DNA from: Porphyrobacter sp. SLTP
GTDB taxonomy: Bacteria > Pseudomonadota > Alphaproteobacteria > Sphingomonadales > Sphingomonadaceae
Reading direction: 5' to 3'
DNA: 64,000 nucleotides
Assembly (NCBI RefSeq): GCF_009905735.1
Contig: NZ_JAAALE010000010.1
Location: 62,001-126,000 of the forward strand
The notes below the pieces were generated by a model. It did not search any database, was not told the origin of the DNA, and saw only the letters and a program-made list of their open reading frames with translations. Below are positions 32,151-41,785 of this stretch, piece by piece; position 1 is the stretch's first letter; every line of letters starts with the position of its first letter. The position numbers and the translations under genes were made by a program.

Positions 32151-32684
32151 TTACTTTCCAGCGTTATAACGCTCGATCGCCTCGATGGTGATCTGACGCG
32201 CTTCGGCGGCGTTGCCCCACTTGCCCACGCGGACCCACTTTTCGGCTTCCAGATCCTTGTAGTGGGTGAAGAAGTGCTCGATCTGCTGGAAGATGATCGA
32301 CGGCAGATCGCTCGTCTCGATCACATCGGCGTAATAGGGGAACGTCTCGTTCACCGGCACGCAGATCAGCTTTTCATCGCCGCCCTGCTCGTCTTCGAGG
32401 TTCAGCACGCCGATCGGACGCGCGCGCACCACGCAGCCGGGGATGAAGGGCGAGCGCGAGATCACCAGCGCGTCGAGCGGATCGCCATCGGGCGACAGCG
32501 TGTGCGGCACGAAGCCGTAGTTCGCCGGATAGCGCATCGGTGTGTGCAGGATGCGGTCGACGAACAGCGCGCCGCTTTCCTTGTCGAATTCATACTTCAC
32601 CGGCTCGCCGCCCGTCGGCACTTCGATGATGACGTTGAGATCGTCGGGCGGATTGACGCCGGTGGGGATCTTGTCGATGCGCAT
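32151..32684 (-). CDS. ppa: Inorganic pyrophosphatase
   Basis: 177 aa, soluble family I enzyme that hydrolyses pyrophosphate and pulls forward biosynthetic reactions, including ADP-glucose formation by GlgC. The N terminus DDLNVIIEVPTGGEPVKYEF and the metal-binding signature DGDPLDALV (Asp residues in PDGDPLDA) are intact, as is GVLNLEDEQGGDEK. A good ribosome site (AAAGAGACC) precedes ATG 32684. It stands alone on the minus strand, divergent from hisS by about 100 bases. Confidence 0.97.
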   Translation of the reverse strand: MRIDKIPTGVNPPDDLNVIIEVPTGGEPVKYEFDKESGALFVDRILHTPMRYPANYGFVPHTLSPDGDPLDALVISRSPFIPGCVVRARPIGVLNLEDEQGGDEKLICVPVNETFPYYADVIETSDLPSIIFQQIEHFFTHYKDLEAEKWVRVGKWGNAAEARQITIEAIERYNAGK

Positions 32685-32788
32685 GGCAGGTCTCTTTATG
32701 GCTTGCGAATGAGAGAGGTAACGCGCGGGCCCTTAATGCGTGCCGCAGGATTGCGAAAGAGCCTGCGTAAGCCTAATCGCGCAGCCCT

Positions 32789-34063
32789 ATGAGCACAAAA
32801 ACCCCTCAGGCCATCAGAGGCACCCAGGACATCTTCGGCGCCGATGCCGAGGCTTTCGCCTTCGTGGTCGAAACCTTCGAGCGCGTCCGCCGCCTGTATC
32901 GCTTCCGCCGGGTCGAAATGCCAGTGTTCGAAAAGACCGAGGTTTTTGCCCGCTCGCTGGGCGAAACGACCGATGTGGTGTCGAAGGAGATGTATTCCTT
33001 CGACGACCGCGGCGGCGAGAGCCTGACGCTGCGTCCGGAATTCACCGCCGGGATCGCGCGCGCTTTCCTTACCAACGGCTGGCAGCAATATGCGCCGCTG
33101 AAGGTCGCCACGCATGGCCCGCTATTCCGCTATGAGCGCCCGCAAAAGGGCCGCTACCGCCAGTTCCACCAGATCGACGCCGAAGTGATCGGCGCGGGCG
33201 AACCGCAGGCCGATGTCGAGCTGCTGGCGATGGCCGACCAGCTGCTGAAGGAGCTGGGCATCCATGATGTGACCCTGCACCTCAACACGCTGGGCGACGG
33301 TGCAAGCCGCGAGGCGTGGCGGGCGGCGTTGATCGACTATTTCCGCGCCGTGAAGGATCAGCTGTCCGAGGAATCGCAGGAGCGGCTGGAAAAGAACCCG
33401 CTGCGGATTCTCGACAGCAAGGACCCGCGGGACAAGGCGTTTCTGGCGGATGCGCCGAAGATCGATGCGTTTCTCTCGCAGGAGGCGAGGGGCTTCTTCG
33501 CTGCGGTGACGAGCGGGCTGGATGCAGCGGGCGTGAAGTGGGTGCGCGCGGGGAGCCTCGTGCGCGGGCTCGACTACTATCGCCACACCGCGTTTGAATT
33601 CATCCCCGACGAGGGCGGCGTTTCGGCTGCGGCCCTGGGGAGCCAGAGCACGGTGCTGGCGGGCGGGCGCTATGATGGGCTGATGGAAAGCCTCGGCGGC
33701 GCGTCGACCCCGGCGGTGGGCTGGGCGGCAGGGATCGAGCGGCTCGCTATGCTGGTGGATGCGCGGGAGGAAGCTGCGCTGGAATTCGCCGTCGTAGTCG
33801 AAGGAGACAGCGAGCAACTTCATGCGGCGGGCGTGCGGACCGCGATGATGGCCCGGAGCGAGGGCGTAACAGCCGAGGTCTTTGCAGCCGGATCGCCGCG
33901 CAAACGGTTTGACAAGGCAGTTAAAAGCGGTGCGAAGGTGATCATGGCCTATAGCGAAGATGCTGACGGCAATCTCCAGCCACCTCGGATGAAGGGTGAT
34001 GAGGCTGACATCGAGCGCATCGGCCAGGCATTGCGCGAGTTCGCCGTTAAACTTGGCGCCTGA
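32789..34063 (+). CDS. hisS: Histidyl-tRNA synthetase
   Basis: 424 aa class II synthetase. Motif 1 lies in IRGTQDIFG and the following helix. Motif 2 shows the [19 protein letters not shown] block. The histidine-specific [14 protein letters not shown] and the motif 3 region [12 protein letters not shown] are present. The C-terminal anticodon-binding domain is complete. It starts ATG 32789, six bases before the next gene at its other end, so hisS, prfA and prmC probably share a transcript. Confidence 0.97.
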   Translation: MSTKTPQAIRGTQDIFGADAEAFAFVVETFERVRRLYRFRRVEMPVFEKTEVFARSLGETTDVVSKEMYSFDDRGGESLTLRPEFTAGIARAFLTNGWQQYAPLKVATHGPLFRYERPQKGRYRQFHQIDAEVIGAGEPQADVELLAMADQLLKELGIHDVTLHLNTLGDGASREAWRAALIDYFRAVKDQLSEESQERLEKNPLRILDSKDPRDKAFLADAPKIDAFLSQEARGFFAAVTSGLDAAGVKWVRAGSLVRGLDYYRHTAFEFIPDEGGVSAAALGSQSTVLAGGRYDGLMESLGGASTPAVGWAAGIERLAMLVDAREEAALEFAVVVEGDSEQLHAAGVRTAMMARSEGVTAEVFAAGSPRKRFDKAVKSGAKVIMAYSEDADGNLQPPRMKGDEADIERIGQALREFAVKLGA

Positions 34064-34068
34064 TCACC

Positions 34069-35136
34069 ATGCAAATCCCCCCCGAACGCCTTGACCAGAT
34101 CGCGCATCGCTTTGCGGAGTTGGAAGCGCGCATGGCCTCGGGCACGCTCGAGGGCGAGGCCTTTGTGCGCGCCTCCCGCGACTATGCGGAACTGGAACCC
34201 GTGGCGAAGATCGCCGCCGAGGTGAAATCGGCGCGTGAGGAGATGGCGGGCCTGGCCGAGATGCTCGCCGACCCCGAGATGAAGGCCATGGCCGAGGACG
34301 AGCTCGCCGAGATCAAGGCGACCCTCCCCGATCTCGAACGCCGCCTCGCCATCGCGCTGCTGCCGCGCGATTCGGCCGATGCCAAGCCCGCGATGCTCGA
34401 AATCCGCGCCGGGACGGGGGGCGATGAGGCCGCGCTGTTCGCCGCCGATCTCTACCGGATGTACGAACGCTACGCCGCCGAGCAGGGCTGGAAGGTCGAG
34501 GCGGTCAGCATCAACGCGAGCGACATCGGTGGGTTCAAGGAAGTGATCGCCAACGTCACCGGCACGGGCGTGTTCGCGAAACTCAAGTTCGAAAGCGGCG
34601 TCCACCGCGTCCAGCGCGTCCCCGTGACCGAGAGCGGCGGGCGCATCCACACCTCGGCGGCGACCGTCGCGGTGCTGCCGGAGCCGGACGAGGTGGATGT
34701 CTCGATCGAGGAAAAAGACCTCAAGATCGACGTGTATCGTGCGTCGGGTGCGGGGGGGCAGCACGTCAACACCACCGATTCGGCGGTGCGCATCACCCAC
34801 CTGCCGACCGGCACCGTGGTCACCTGTCAGGACGGGCGCAGCCAGCACAAGAACAAGGAAAAGGCGATGCAGGTGCTGCGCACCCGGCTCTACGACGCCC
34901 AGCGCGAGGCCACCCAGGGCGCCGAGGCCGAGGCGCGCAAGGCGATGGTCGGCAGCGGCGATCGTTCGGAACGCATTCGCACCTATAACTTCCCCCAAGG
35001 CCGCGTCACCGATCACCGCATCGGGCTGACGCTGCACAAGCTGGAAGAGGTGCTCGCCGGGCCAGGGTTGGGTGAACTGGTCGACGCGCTGATCGCCGAG
35101 GACGAGGGCAAGCGGCTGGCGGCGCTGGCTGAGTGA
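34069..35136 (+). CDS. prfA: Peptide chain release factor 1
   Basis: 355 aa. It recognises UAA and UAG and triggers peptide release. The GGQ loop is present as SGAGGQHVN at about residues 225-233. The PxT anticodon-like tripeptide lies in [32 protein letters not shown] is the conserved C-terminal block. It starts five bases after hisS. It is followed by its own methyltransferase gene prmC, but with an inverted repeat in between. Confidence 0.97.
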   Translation: MQIPPERLDQIAHRFAELEARMASGTLEGEAFVRASRDYAELEPVAKIAAEVKSAREEMAGLAEMLADPEMKAMAEDELAEIKATLPDLERRLAIALLPRDSADAKPAMLEIRAGTGGDEAALFAADLYRMYERYAAEQGWKVEAVSINASDIGGFKEVIANVTGTGVFAKLKFESGVHRVQRVPVTESGGRIHTSAATVAVLPEPDEVDVSIEEKDLKIDVYRASGAGGQHVNTTDSAVRITHLPTGTVVTCQDGRSQHKNKEKAMQVLRTRLYDAQREATQGAEAEARKAMVGSGDRSERIRTYNFPQGRVTDHRIGLTLHKLEEVLAGPGLGELVDALIAEDEGKRLAALAE

Positions 35137-35150
35137 TGCAGCACCCCATT

Positions 35151-35219
35151 CCCGTTCGCCTCGAGCGAAGTCGAGAGGTGAAGCCGCAAAGGTGTCTCGA
35201 CTTCGCTCGACACGAACGG
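35151..35219. repeat. Imperfect inverted repeat between prfA and prmC
   Basis: Arms at 35152-35176 and 35195-35219 match at 23 of 25 positions as inverted copies. Both carry the core TCGAGCGAAGTCGAGA, with CCGTTCG at the outer end; the spacer is 18 bases. On the minus strand the core translates to the VERSRDT-type peptide that I recall from many spurious sphingomonad ORFs, which marks it as a dispersed palindromic element. It lies inside the prfA-prmC transcript. Confidence 0.8.
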
Positions 35220-35227
35220 AGTGTAGC

Positions 35228-36049
35228 ATGACCGTCGGCGACGCCATCCGCACTGCCGCGACACGCCTCGCCTCCGTCAGCGACACCGCGCGGCTGGATG
35301 CGGAGTTGCTGATGGCGCACGCGCTCGGCTTCACCCGCTCGGAGATGCTCCTGAGGGCGATGCGCGACCCCGCGCCGGAAGGATTCGCCGTGCTGATCGA
35401 GCGCCGCGCGGCGCACGAACCCGTCGCCTACATCACCGGCACCGCTGAGTTCTACGGCCTCACGCTGGCCGTCACCCCCGCCACCCTGATCCCGCGCGGG
35501 GATAGTGAGACGTTGATCGAAGCGGCGCTCGAACGCGAGGGCATGCAGGGCCGCGTGATCGATCTGGGCACAGGCTCAGGCGCGCTCCTGCTCGCTGTGC
35601 TGGCGAACCGTGAAGGCTGGGAGGGCGTCGGCATAGATGCCTCAGACGATGCGCTGGCGGTGGCGGCACGCAATGCTGCTGCGCTGGGGCTGACGCAGTG
35701 CAGCGCATGGCTTCATCGCAACTGGCACACGCCCGGCTGGGCGGACGGTCTTGGCACTTTCGACCTCGTCCTGTGCAACCCACCCTATGTCGAGGTGGAC
35801 GCGCAGCTTGAGCCGCAGGTGCGCGAGCATGAGCCTGCCAGCGCGTTGTTCGCCGGGCCGGAGGGGCTCGACGATTACCGCGTCCTGATCCCCCAATTGC
35901 GCGCTCTGCTGAACCCGGATGGCATCGCGATCCTCGAGATCGGAGCGAACCAGGCCGAGGCTGTCGGTGCGCTGGCGGCGGCATCGGGCTTTGCGACGGT
36001 CCTGCGCCGCGACCTCGCCGGCCGGCCCCGTGGGCTGATTCTCATGTGA
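35228..36049 (+). CDS. prmC: Peptide chain release factor N5-glutamine methyltransferase
   Basis: 273 aa. Methylates the Gln of the GGQ motif in release factors 1 and 2. The N-terminal helical domain is followed by a Rossmann methyltransferase with motif I IDLGTGSGALLL and the substrate-binding NPPY at about 184-187. YITGTAEFYGLTLAV is a family block. ATG 35228 is chosen; the extension upstream is within the palindromic repeat. The DUF4167 gene downstream is a conserved neighbour in alphaproteobacteria. Confidence 0.95.
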   Translation: MTVGDAIRTAATRLASVSDTARLDAELLMAHALGFTRSEMLLRAMRDPAPEGFAVLIERRAAHEPVAYITGTAEFYGLTLAVTPATLIPRGDSETLIEAALEREGMQGRVIDLGTGSGALLLAVLANREGWEGVGIDASDDALAVAARNAAALGLTQCSAWLHRNWHTPGWADGLGTFDLVLCNPPYVEVDAQLEPQVREHEPASALFAGPEGLDDYRVLIPQLRALLNPDGIAILEIGANQAEAVGALAAASGFATVLRRDLAGRPRGLILM

Positions 36050-36218
36050 CAGAAAAGCAAGGCGGGGCTTGGCAAACCGCTTCGGCATCGCTACGTCCCC
36101 GGAAGGCCAGATGATCTGCGAAGGGCGCAAATCGCTGAGCCAAGCTCCTAAACTCAGCTGATTCGGCCGTCAGGGCGTGTCCCCGACTGCGGCAGCGCGG
36201 AGCGCGCAGCACGCCCGG

Positions 36219-36235
36219 CCTGACATGATGTCAGG
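36219..36235. promoter_or_regulatory. Palindrome upstream of the DUF4167 gene
   Basis: CCTGACAT-G-ATGTCAGG is a perfect eight-base inverted repeat about 90 bases upstream of the DUF4167 start. The close centre suggests a protein-binding site more than a terminator. The regulator is unknown. The 274-base gap also contains no ORF I would trust. Confidence 0.4.
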
Positions 36236-36323
36236 GCCTGACGTAAGGCGCAGGGACAAGGGGTCTGTTGACCGCGCGTGCAGGCATTTTTTTGCGCCGG
36301 GTCGCTGATAAGGAACTACTTCC

Positions 36324-37172
36324 TTGAATAACAACAATAATAATCGGAATAACCGTCGCCGTGGGCGCGGTAACCGGAATCAGAGCGGCAATGGCGCCCA
36401 GCTCAACCGGATCGACAGCCGGGCGCGCGGCAATGCCCCGCAGATGCTCGATAAGTACAAGAAGCTCGCGCAGGACGCCCACCACAATGGCGACCGCGTG
36501 CAGATGGAGTACTATCTCCAGTTCGCGGATCACTATTTCCGCGTGATCGCCGATAACAAGGCCCGCGTGGACGAGCAGCGCGGCGGACCGCGTCGCAATG
36601 ACGAGCGCGACCAGGCCGAAGAATACGGCGATGACGATATCGATTTCGGCTCGGGCCGTCGTAACGAACAGCCGACCCGCTCGCGCTACGAACAGCAGGA
36701 CAATGCCCCGCGCTCCGACATGGACGAGGGCGAGCCCGGTCAGGAAGGCGAGAGCTTCCTGAACGATGATCGCGACATCGGTCGTGATGACGGGCGCAAC
36801 GATGACCGCAATGATGATCGCGGCGACCGCCAGCCGAATGCGCGTCGCCAGCCGCGCAAGCCCAGAGAGGGTGGACGTGAAGGCGGACGTGACGACAACC
36901 GTCAGGACCGCAATGACCGCGCGCCGCGTGCCGCTCGTCCCGAACGGGCTGAGCGCCAAGAACGCAGCGAAAGCCGCCCTGAGCGGGCCGAAGCACCGCG
37001 GGCGGAGAAGCCCGTTGAACCGCGCGCCGAAAAGCCCGTCCGTGCGCGCCGTCCGCGCAAGGTGGCGGATGATGATCGCGCTGTGATCGATTCGTCGATC
37101 CTCCCGCCCTCGATCCGCGGCGACGATGGCGGCTCGGGCGATACCGGCGGCGCGCTCGAAACGGTCGAATAA
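36324..37172 (+). CDS. DUF4167 domain-containing protein
   Basis: 282 aa. Residues about 1-95 are the DUF4167 domain: an Asn/Arg-rich start (NNNNNNRNNRRRGRGNRNQS), then APQMLDKYKKLAQDAHHNGD and YYLQFADHYFRVI, which look helical. The rest is a long, highly charged, disordered tail rich in Arg, Asp, Glu and Pro, with RPERAERQERSESRPERAE-type near repeats. It is probably RNA- or ribosome-associated given the basic character and its place after prfA-prmC, but that is inference. The start is TTG 36324, with AAGGA nine bases upstream; no ATG or GTG would include the conserved Asn-rich start. Confidence 0.88.
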   Translation: MNNNNNNRNNRRRGRGNRNQSGNGAQLNRIDSRARGNAPQMLDKYKKLAQDAHHNGDRVQMEYYLQFADHYFRVIADNKARVDEQRGGPRRNDERDQAEEYGDDDIDFGSGRRNEQPTRSRYEQQDNAPRSDMDEGEPGQEGESFLNDDRDIGRDDGRNDDRNDDRGDRQPNARRQPRKPREGGREGGRDDNRQDRNDRAPRAARPERAERQERSESRPERAEAPRAEKPVEPRAEKPVRARRPRKVADDDRAVIDSSILPPSIRGDDGGSGDTGGALETVE

Positions 37173-37178
37173 GCTGCG

Positions 37179-38783
37179 ATGATTGAGCGGCTGGCTGCGG
37201 TTGCGGCGCTGATGCAGCGCCGTCCGGCGCTTGCCGCCATCGCGCTCGGGCTGATCGGGGCCTGCGCCTACCCGCCGCTGCACCTGTGGCCGCTGGGCCT
37301 CGCCGCGCTGGCAGGATTCGTGTGGCTGGTTCATGCCGCGCCGACCAAGCGCGCAGCGCTGTGGATCGGGTGGTGTTTTGGCTGGGCGCATCTGACGCTC
37401 GCCAACAACTGGATCGCCACCGCCTTCACCCATCAGGCCAAGATGCCCGAGTTTCTCGGCTGGCTGGCAGTGCCGCTGCTGTGCATCTACCTCGCCTGGT
37501 ATCCCGCGCTCGCCGCGCTCGCCGCGCATGTGCTGGCGAAGAAGCGTCCGCTCTGGGCCTTCGGGCTGGTGCTGGCAGGGGCGTGGATCGTCACCGAATG
37601 GCTGCGCGGCTGGGTGTTCACCGGCTACCCGTGGCCGCCGGTCGGACTGATGCTGCTGGGTGGGTGGGACACGCCGGGCGTTGCGAGGGTGCTGCCGTTC
37701 ATGGGCACCTATGCCCTGTCGGGCCTGACCGTGCTGCTCGGCTGCGGTGTGCTCGCCGCGATCATCCGCAGGCGCGCGACCGACTTGATCGTTCCGCTGG
37801 TGCCGCTGATCGCGGTCATGCTTGTCCCGGCCACGCCCGCAGCTGACAGCGATTTGCGCTACACCCTCGTCCAGCCCTACATCCCCCAGTCAGAGATCAA
37901 CGACGGATCGAAGTTCGACGAGCAATTCGTCCGGATCGCCCGCCTCACCACGCCGGGACGCGACCAATCGCGGATCGTGCTGTGGCCGGAAAGCGCGCTG
38001 CCGGACTATCTCGAGGACGGCTACCCGACCCGCTACTATCTCCAGATGACCGCCGGCGGCGATCCCAAGCTGGCGCGGCGGCGCATTGGCACGGTGATTG
38101 GCCCGCAATCGACACTGCTGACCGGGGTGGTGAACCTCAATATCGCGCCGCGTCCCGGCAATGTCCCCGGCGCTGTCAGCGCACGCAATTCGGTGATGGC
38201 GCTCGATGGCGAAGGGCAGATCGTCGGCGGTTATGACAAGGCGCATCTGGTCCCTTACGGCGAATATCTGCCGCTGCGGCCCATCCTCGAACCGCTCGGC
38301 CTGTCGCGACTGGTGGCGGGCAGCATCGACTACCTGCCCGGCCCCGGCCCGCGCACGCTTGATCTGGGAGTGCATGGCAAGGCCGGGGTGATGATCTGTT
38401 ACGAGATCGTGTTCTCGGGCGCGGTGGCGGACAAGGCGAATCGCCCGGACTACATCTTCAACCCTTCCAATGACGGCTGGTTCGGCTGGTGGGGGCCCCC
38501 GCAGCACCTCGCCCAGGCGCGGATGCGTGCGGCTGAGGAAGGCCTGCCCGTGCTGCGCTCGACCACCACCGGCATCAGTGCGGTGATCGACGCGGACGGC
38601 GTGGTTCGCGGGCATATCGCCACGGGCAAGGCGGACACGCTGGAGGGCTTTATCCCCGCAGCCAAACCGGCCACCCTCTTCGCGCAGTTCGGCCATGCGC
38701 TGACGCTGGCGTGGGCGGCGCTGTTCATCGCACTCGGTTTGGGACTGCCGAGAGTGCTTGCGCTCACCCGCGTGCGCGGCTAG
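37179..38783 (+). CDS. lnt: Apolipoprotein N-acyltransferase
   Basis: 534 aa inner-membrane enzyme that adds the third acyl chain to lipoproteins. About six N-terminal transmembrane segments precede a periplasmic carbon-nitrogen hydrolase domain, and one more hydrophobic segment lies at the C terminus. The catalytic triad is visible as Glu271 (LWPESALP), Lys354 (GYDKAHLVPYGEYLP) and Cys407 (MICYEIVF). It starts six bases after the DUF4167 stop. metK follows about 100 bases later, a common alphaproteobacterial arrangement. Confidence 0.96.
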   Translation: MIERLAAVAALMQRRPALAAIALGLIGACAYPPLHLWPLGLAALAGFVWLVHAAPTKRAALWIGWCFGWAHLTLANNWIATAFTHQAKMPEFLGWLAVPLLCIYLAWYPALAALAAHVLAKKRPLWAFGLVLAGAWIVTEWLRGWVFTGYPWPPVGLMLLGGWDTPGVARVLPFMGTYALSGLTVLLGCGVLAAIIRRRATDLIVPLVPLIAVMLVPATPAADSDLRYTLVQPYIPQSEINDGSKFDEQFVRIARLTTPGRDQSRIVLWPESALPDYLEDGYPTRYYLQMTAGGDPKLARRRIGTVIGPQSTLLTGVVNLNIAPRPGNVPGAVSARNSVMALDGEGQIVGGYDKAHLVPYGEYLPLRPILEPLGLSRLVAGSIDYLPGPGPRTLDLGVHGKAGVMICYEIVFSGAVADKANRPDYIFNPSNDGWFGWWGPPQHLAQARMRAAEEGLPVLRSTTTGISAVIDADGVVRGHIATGKADTLEGFIPAAKPATLFAQFGHALTLAWAALFIALGLGLPRVLALTRVRG

Positions 38784-38806
38784 GGCGGTCGGCAAGAAAG
38801 TGAGAC

Positions 38807-38834
38807 ATAAAGGTTTCCTTATATCTCTATAAGG
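38807..38834 (+). promoter_or_regulatory. AT-rich palindromic element upstream of metK
   Basis: ATAAAGG (38807-38813) is followed by CCTTATA-TCTC-TATAAGG (38817-38834), a perfect seven-base inverted repeat about 50 bases before the metK start in otherwise GC-rich DNA. It could be a repressor operator overlapping the promoter, or an RNA hairpin. It does not match the SAM-II or SAM/SAH riboswitch sequences as I remember them. Confidence 0.45.
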
Positions 38835-38883
38835 CGGCCTTCGCACCCGCCCCGATCCGCACTCTCCAGCCCCCGGAGTATTC

Positions 38884-40095
38884 ATGCGCACCAATTACTT
38901 GTTCACCTCGGAAAGCGTTTCCGAAGGCCACCCCGACAAGGTCGCCGACCAGATTTCCGACGCGATCGTCGATCTGTTCCTGTCGAAAGACCCCGAAGCG
39001 CGCATCGCCTGCGAAACGCTGACCACCACCCAGTTGGTTGTCCTCGCCGGTGAAATCCGCTGCAAGGGCGTATTCGAGAACAACGAATGGGCGCCCGGCG
39101 CTCAGGAAGAAATCGAAGCCACCGTGCGCGAGACCGTCAAGCGCATCGGTTACGAGCAGGACGGCTTCCACTGGGAGAAGTTCGAATTCATCAACCGCCT
39201 GCACGGCCAGTCGGCGCATATCGCGCAGGGCGTGGACGCGGGTGAGAACAAGGATGAAGGCGCGGGCGATCAGGGGATCATGTTCGGTTACGCCACCGAT
39301 GAGACCCCGGGCCTGATGCCCGCGACGCTCTATTACAGCCACAAGATCCTCGAACGTATGGCGGCCGACCGTCACTCGGGCGCGGCGCCTTTCCTTGAGC
39401 CCGATGCCAAGAGCCAGGTGACGCTGCGTTACGAAGGCTCGCTGCCGGTCGCCGCGACCGCGATCGTCGTCTCGACCCAGCACAAGCTGGGCTATGACGA
39501 GAACAATCCGGCCAAGCAGGCCGAGCTTGAAGCCTATGTGAAGAAGGTGATCGCCGATGTAATCCCGCCGGTTCTCCTGCGTGAGACCGAGTACTTCATC
39601 AACCCGACCGGCACGTTCGAAATCGGCGGGCCGGATGGTGACGCCGGGCTGACCGGCCGCAAGATCATCGTCGACACTTACGGCGGCGCGGCCCCGCATG
39701 GCGGCGGCGCGTTCAGCGGCAAGGACCCGACCAAGGTTGACCGTTCGGCCGCCTACATCACCCGCTACCTCGCCAAGAACGTGGTCGCCGCTGGCCTCGC
39801 CACCCGCTGCACGATCCAGATCGCCTATGCGATCGGCGTGTCGAAGCCGCTGTCGCTCTATGTCGATACGCATGACACCGGCACCGTGGGCGACGACACA
39901 ATCGAACAGGCGATCCTCGGCATTGCCAAGCTGGGCGGTCTGACCCCGCGTTCGATCCGCACGCATCTCGGCCTCAACAAGCCGATCTACCAGCCAACCG
40001 CCGCCTATGGCCATTTTGGCCGCGCGGCTGAGGGCGACTTCTTCCCGTGGGAGCGGCTTGATCTGGTGGCAGATCTGAAGGCTGCACTCGCCTGA
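38884..40095 (+). CDS. metK: S-adenosylmethionine synthetase
   Basis: 403 aa. Makes S-adenosylmethionine from methionine and ATP. It opens [13 protein letters not shown], the ATP-binding His segment. [12 protein letters not shown] and the phosphate-binding loop [19 protein letters not shown] are intact. The C terminus [10 protein letters not shown] is normal. An AT-rich palindrome precedes the gene. The ribosome site is GGAG at 38876-38879. Confidence 0.98.
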   Translation: MRTNYLFTSESVSEGHPDKVADQISDAIVDLFLSKDPEARIACETLTTTQLVVLAGEIRCKGVFENNEWAPGAQEEIEATVRETVKRIGYEQDGFHWEKFEFINRLHGQSAHIAQGVDAGENKDEGAGDQGIMFGYATDETPGLMPATLYYSHKILERMAADRHSGAAPFLEPDAKSQVTLRYEGSLPVAATAIVVSTQHKLGYDENNPAKQAELEAYVKKVIADVIPPVLLRETEYFINPTGTFEIGGPDGDAGLTGRKIIVDTYGGAAPHGGGAFSGKDPTKVDRSAAYITRYLAKNVVAAGLATRCTIQIAYAIGVSKPLSLYVDTHDTGTVGDDTIEQAILGIAKLGGLTPRSIRTHLGLNKPIYQPTAAYGHFGRAAEGDFFPWERLDLVADLKAALA

Positions 40096-40108
40096 TTTTG
40101 GAGTAAGG

Positions 40109-41311
40109 GTGCTGTCAGTGACGGCACCCGCTCCTTCCCCGAACCGCATCCTCGCGCTCGATGCGCTGCGGGGACTTGCCGTGATCGGGATCGTGGGCAT
40201 GAATGTCCACGCCTTCGCGCTGCCGGGGCCAGCCTATTACAATCCGCTGTCCTACGGTGCGACGAGCCCGCTCGATTACTGGGTGTGGCTCGGGAGCTTC
40301 GTCTTCATCGAAGACAAGTTCCGCACGCTGTTCGCGATGCTGTTCGGAGCCGGGTGCCTGATCCTGATCGAGCGAAGCGGGACGGCCCCATGGCGGGCGC
40401 ATTATGCGCGCATGGCGGTGCTGCTGGTGATTGGCCTCGCGCACGCGACCCTGCTCGCCAGCAATGACGTTTTGCGCGCCTATGCGCTGGCCGGAATGGC
40501 GCTGCCGCTGCTGACGGGGCTCTCGGCGCGGGCGCTGATCAACGTCGCCCTAGGCCTGCTGCTGGTTCACGTTGCCCTGGGCCTCGTCGCGCTGGGTGCG
40601 CCCTTGGTGGCCTATCACGTGGGGCAGGGCGGGCATGATGCCCTGCTGTGGGCCGAGCGGCAGTTCGGCCGCGATGCGCCGACGATTGCGATGCTGCTCG
40701 AACAGGGCCGCGAGGGGCTGGCGGAGAGGGTGGCGCGCCGCAGCCTTGGCATTCCGGCCCAGCTGGCGACGGTCGCGGCGTCACTGCCGCTCAACCTCTC
40801 AGCCATCGCGCTTGGCATGGGATTGTGGCGGGGCGGGATGCTCAAAGGCGAATGGCGGATGTTCCGGCTGCAACGCATCGCCGGGATGAGCGCGCTGGTG
40901 GCGCTGCCGGGGCTGTTGCTGCTGGCGGTGTGGCTGGAGGAGACGGGCTTCCCCGCGCCGCTTGTGGGGCCGGTGGCGCTGGTGCTTTCGGCGCCGTTCG
41001 ACACGCTGCTCGGAGTGAGCTATGCCGCGCTGGCAATGGCGTTTCTCAACCAGGACAGCGGCTTGACCCGCAGGCTGGCAATGGTGGGCCGTTTGTCGCT
41101 GACCAATTACCTGATGACCAGCGTGATCCTCGCCGCGATCTTTGCCAGCTGGGGGCTGGGGTTGTTTGGCGAGGTGACCCGCTGGCAATCCCTCGCGCTC
41201 GGGTTGGTGCCGGTGGCAGCAATGCTGGCATGGTCGCCGTGGTGGGTTGCGAAGGTGGGACAGGGTCCGTTCGAGCGGTTGTGGCGGGCAGGCGCGCGTG
41301 CCTTGTCCTAA
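40109..41311 (+). CDS. DUF418 (YeiB-like) membrane protein
   Basis: 400 aa polytopic membrane protein with about ten hydrophobic segments. It opens RILALDALRGLAVIGIVGMN, the family hallmark, and ends with the C-terminal DUF418 region (LSLTNYLMTSVI). Relatives such as YeiB are of unproven function and are distantly like acyltransferase-3 proteins. GTG 40109 is used, five bases after GGAG; GTG 40118 is an alternative. It lies 13 bases after metK, so it may be read through from it. Confidence 0.85.
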   Translation: MLSVTAPAPSPNRILALDALRGLAVIGIVGMNVHAFALPGPAYYNPLSYGATSPLDYWVWLGSFVFIEDKFRTLFAMLFGAGCLILIERSGTAPWRAHYARMAVLLVIGLAHATLLASNDVLRAYALAGMALPLLTGLSARALINVALGLLLVHVALGLVALGAPLVAYHVGQGGHDALLWAERQFGRDAPTIAMLLEQGREGLAERVARRSLGIPAQLATVAASLPLNLSAIALGMGLWRGGMLKGEWRMFRLQRIAGMSALVALPGLLLLAVWLEETGFPAPLVGPVALVLSAPFDTLLGVSYAALAMAFLNQDSGLTRRLAMVGRLSLTNYLMTSVILAAIFASWGLGLFGEVTRWQSLALGLVPVAAMLAWSPWWVAKVGQGPFERLWRAGARALS

Positions 41312-41730
41312 AGGGCCCGCTGCGCCTCGCGCCAGCGGCCCCAGCTGGTGCCGGTGACGAGGCCCGCGAAGCAGCCAGGAAGGCTGAGGAACAGCACTTC
41401 GCTACCGACGCCTCCGCCCATCCACACGAGCACCGCGACCGGCACCAGCAGGCCGAGCACCGCGCCCGTCATGGCATAGGTGCCGCCGTGCTCGTGCGCG
41501 CTTTCGCTGAGGAAAAAGGTCAGCGGCAAGCCGAACAGCAGCGCCGATCCCAGCACGAAAGCCCCGGACAGGACGAGTGGGAACAGCACCAGCATGGAGG
41601 CCGAAAGCGGGTCCTGGCCGTCCCAGAGGCTAAAGAGCATGGGGCCTAACAGCAACGCCATATAGGGCGCGGCGCCGGCCAGCGTCCCCCAGCCGACAGC
41701 GCGGGCAAAGGCGATCAAAGCGTGTGTCAT
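41308..41730 (-). CDS. Small four-helix membrane protein
   Basis: 140 aa with four likely transmembrane segments (about 8-30, 42-64, 84-104 and 107-127). The Gly-rich turns and the final WGRWREAQRAL are distinctive, but I do not recognise the family. ATG 41730 has a ribosome site (GGAGGCTGCC). It ends four bases inside the converging DUF418 gene. It lies 55 bases downstream of the next minus-strand gene and probably belongs to the GbsR-type operon. Confidence 0.75.
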   Translation of the reverse strand: MTHALIAFARAVGWGTLAGAAPYMALLLGPMLFSLWDGQDPLSASMLVLFPLVLSGAFVLGSALLFGLPLTFFLSESAHEHGGTYAMTGAVLGLLVPVAVLVWMGGGVGSEVLFLSLPGCFAGLVTGTSWGRWREAQRAL

Positions 41731-41785
41731 GGCAGCCTCCTCGCAATCGGAGGGGGCGGCGCGAAGGTCGCCCCCTGCGGGTTGA

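Noticed and set aside
36231..37529. 432-codon frame antisense to the DUF4167 gene and the start of lnt
   Set aside because: Its Ala/Val/Ile-rich text mirrors the Asp/Arg-rich repeats on the other strand; DUF4167 in its usual place is the better reading.
38784..38883. SAM-II or SAM/SAH riboswitch before metK
   Set aside because: The leader is only about 100 bases and lacks the pseudoknot sequences of those classes as I remember them; only an AT-rich palindrome is visible.
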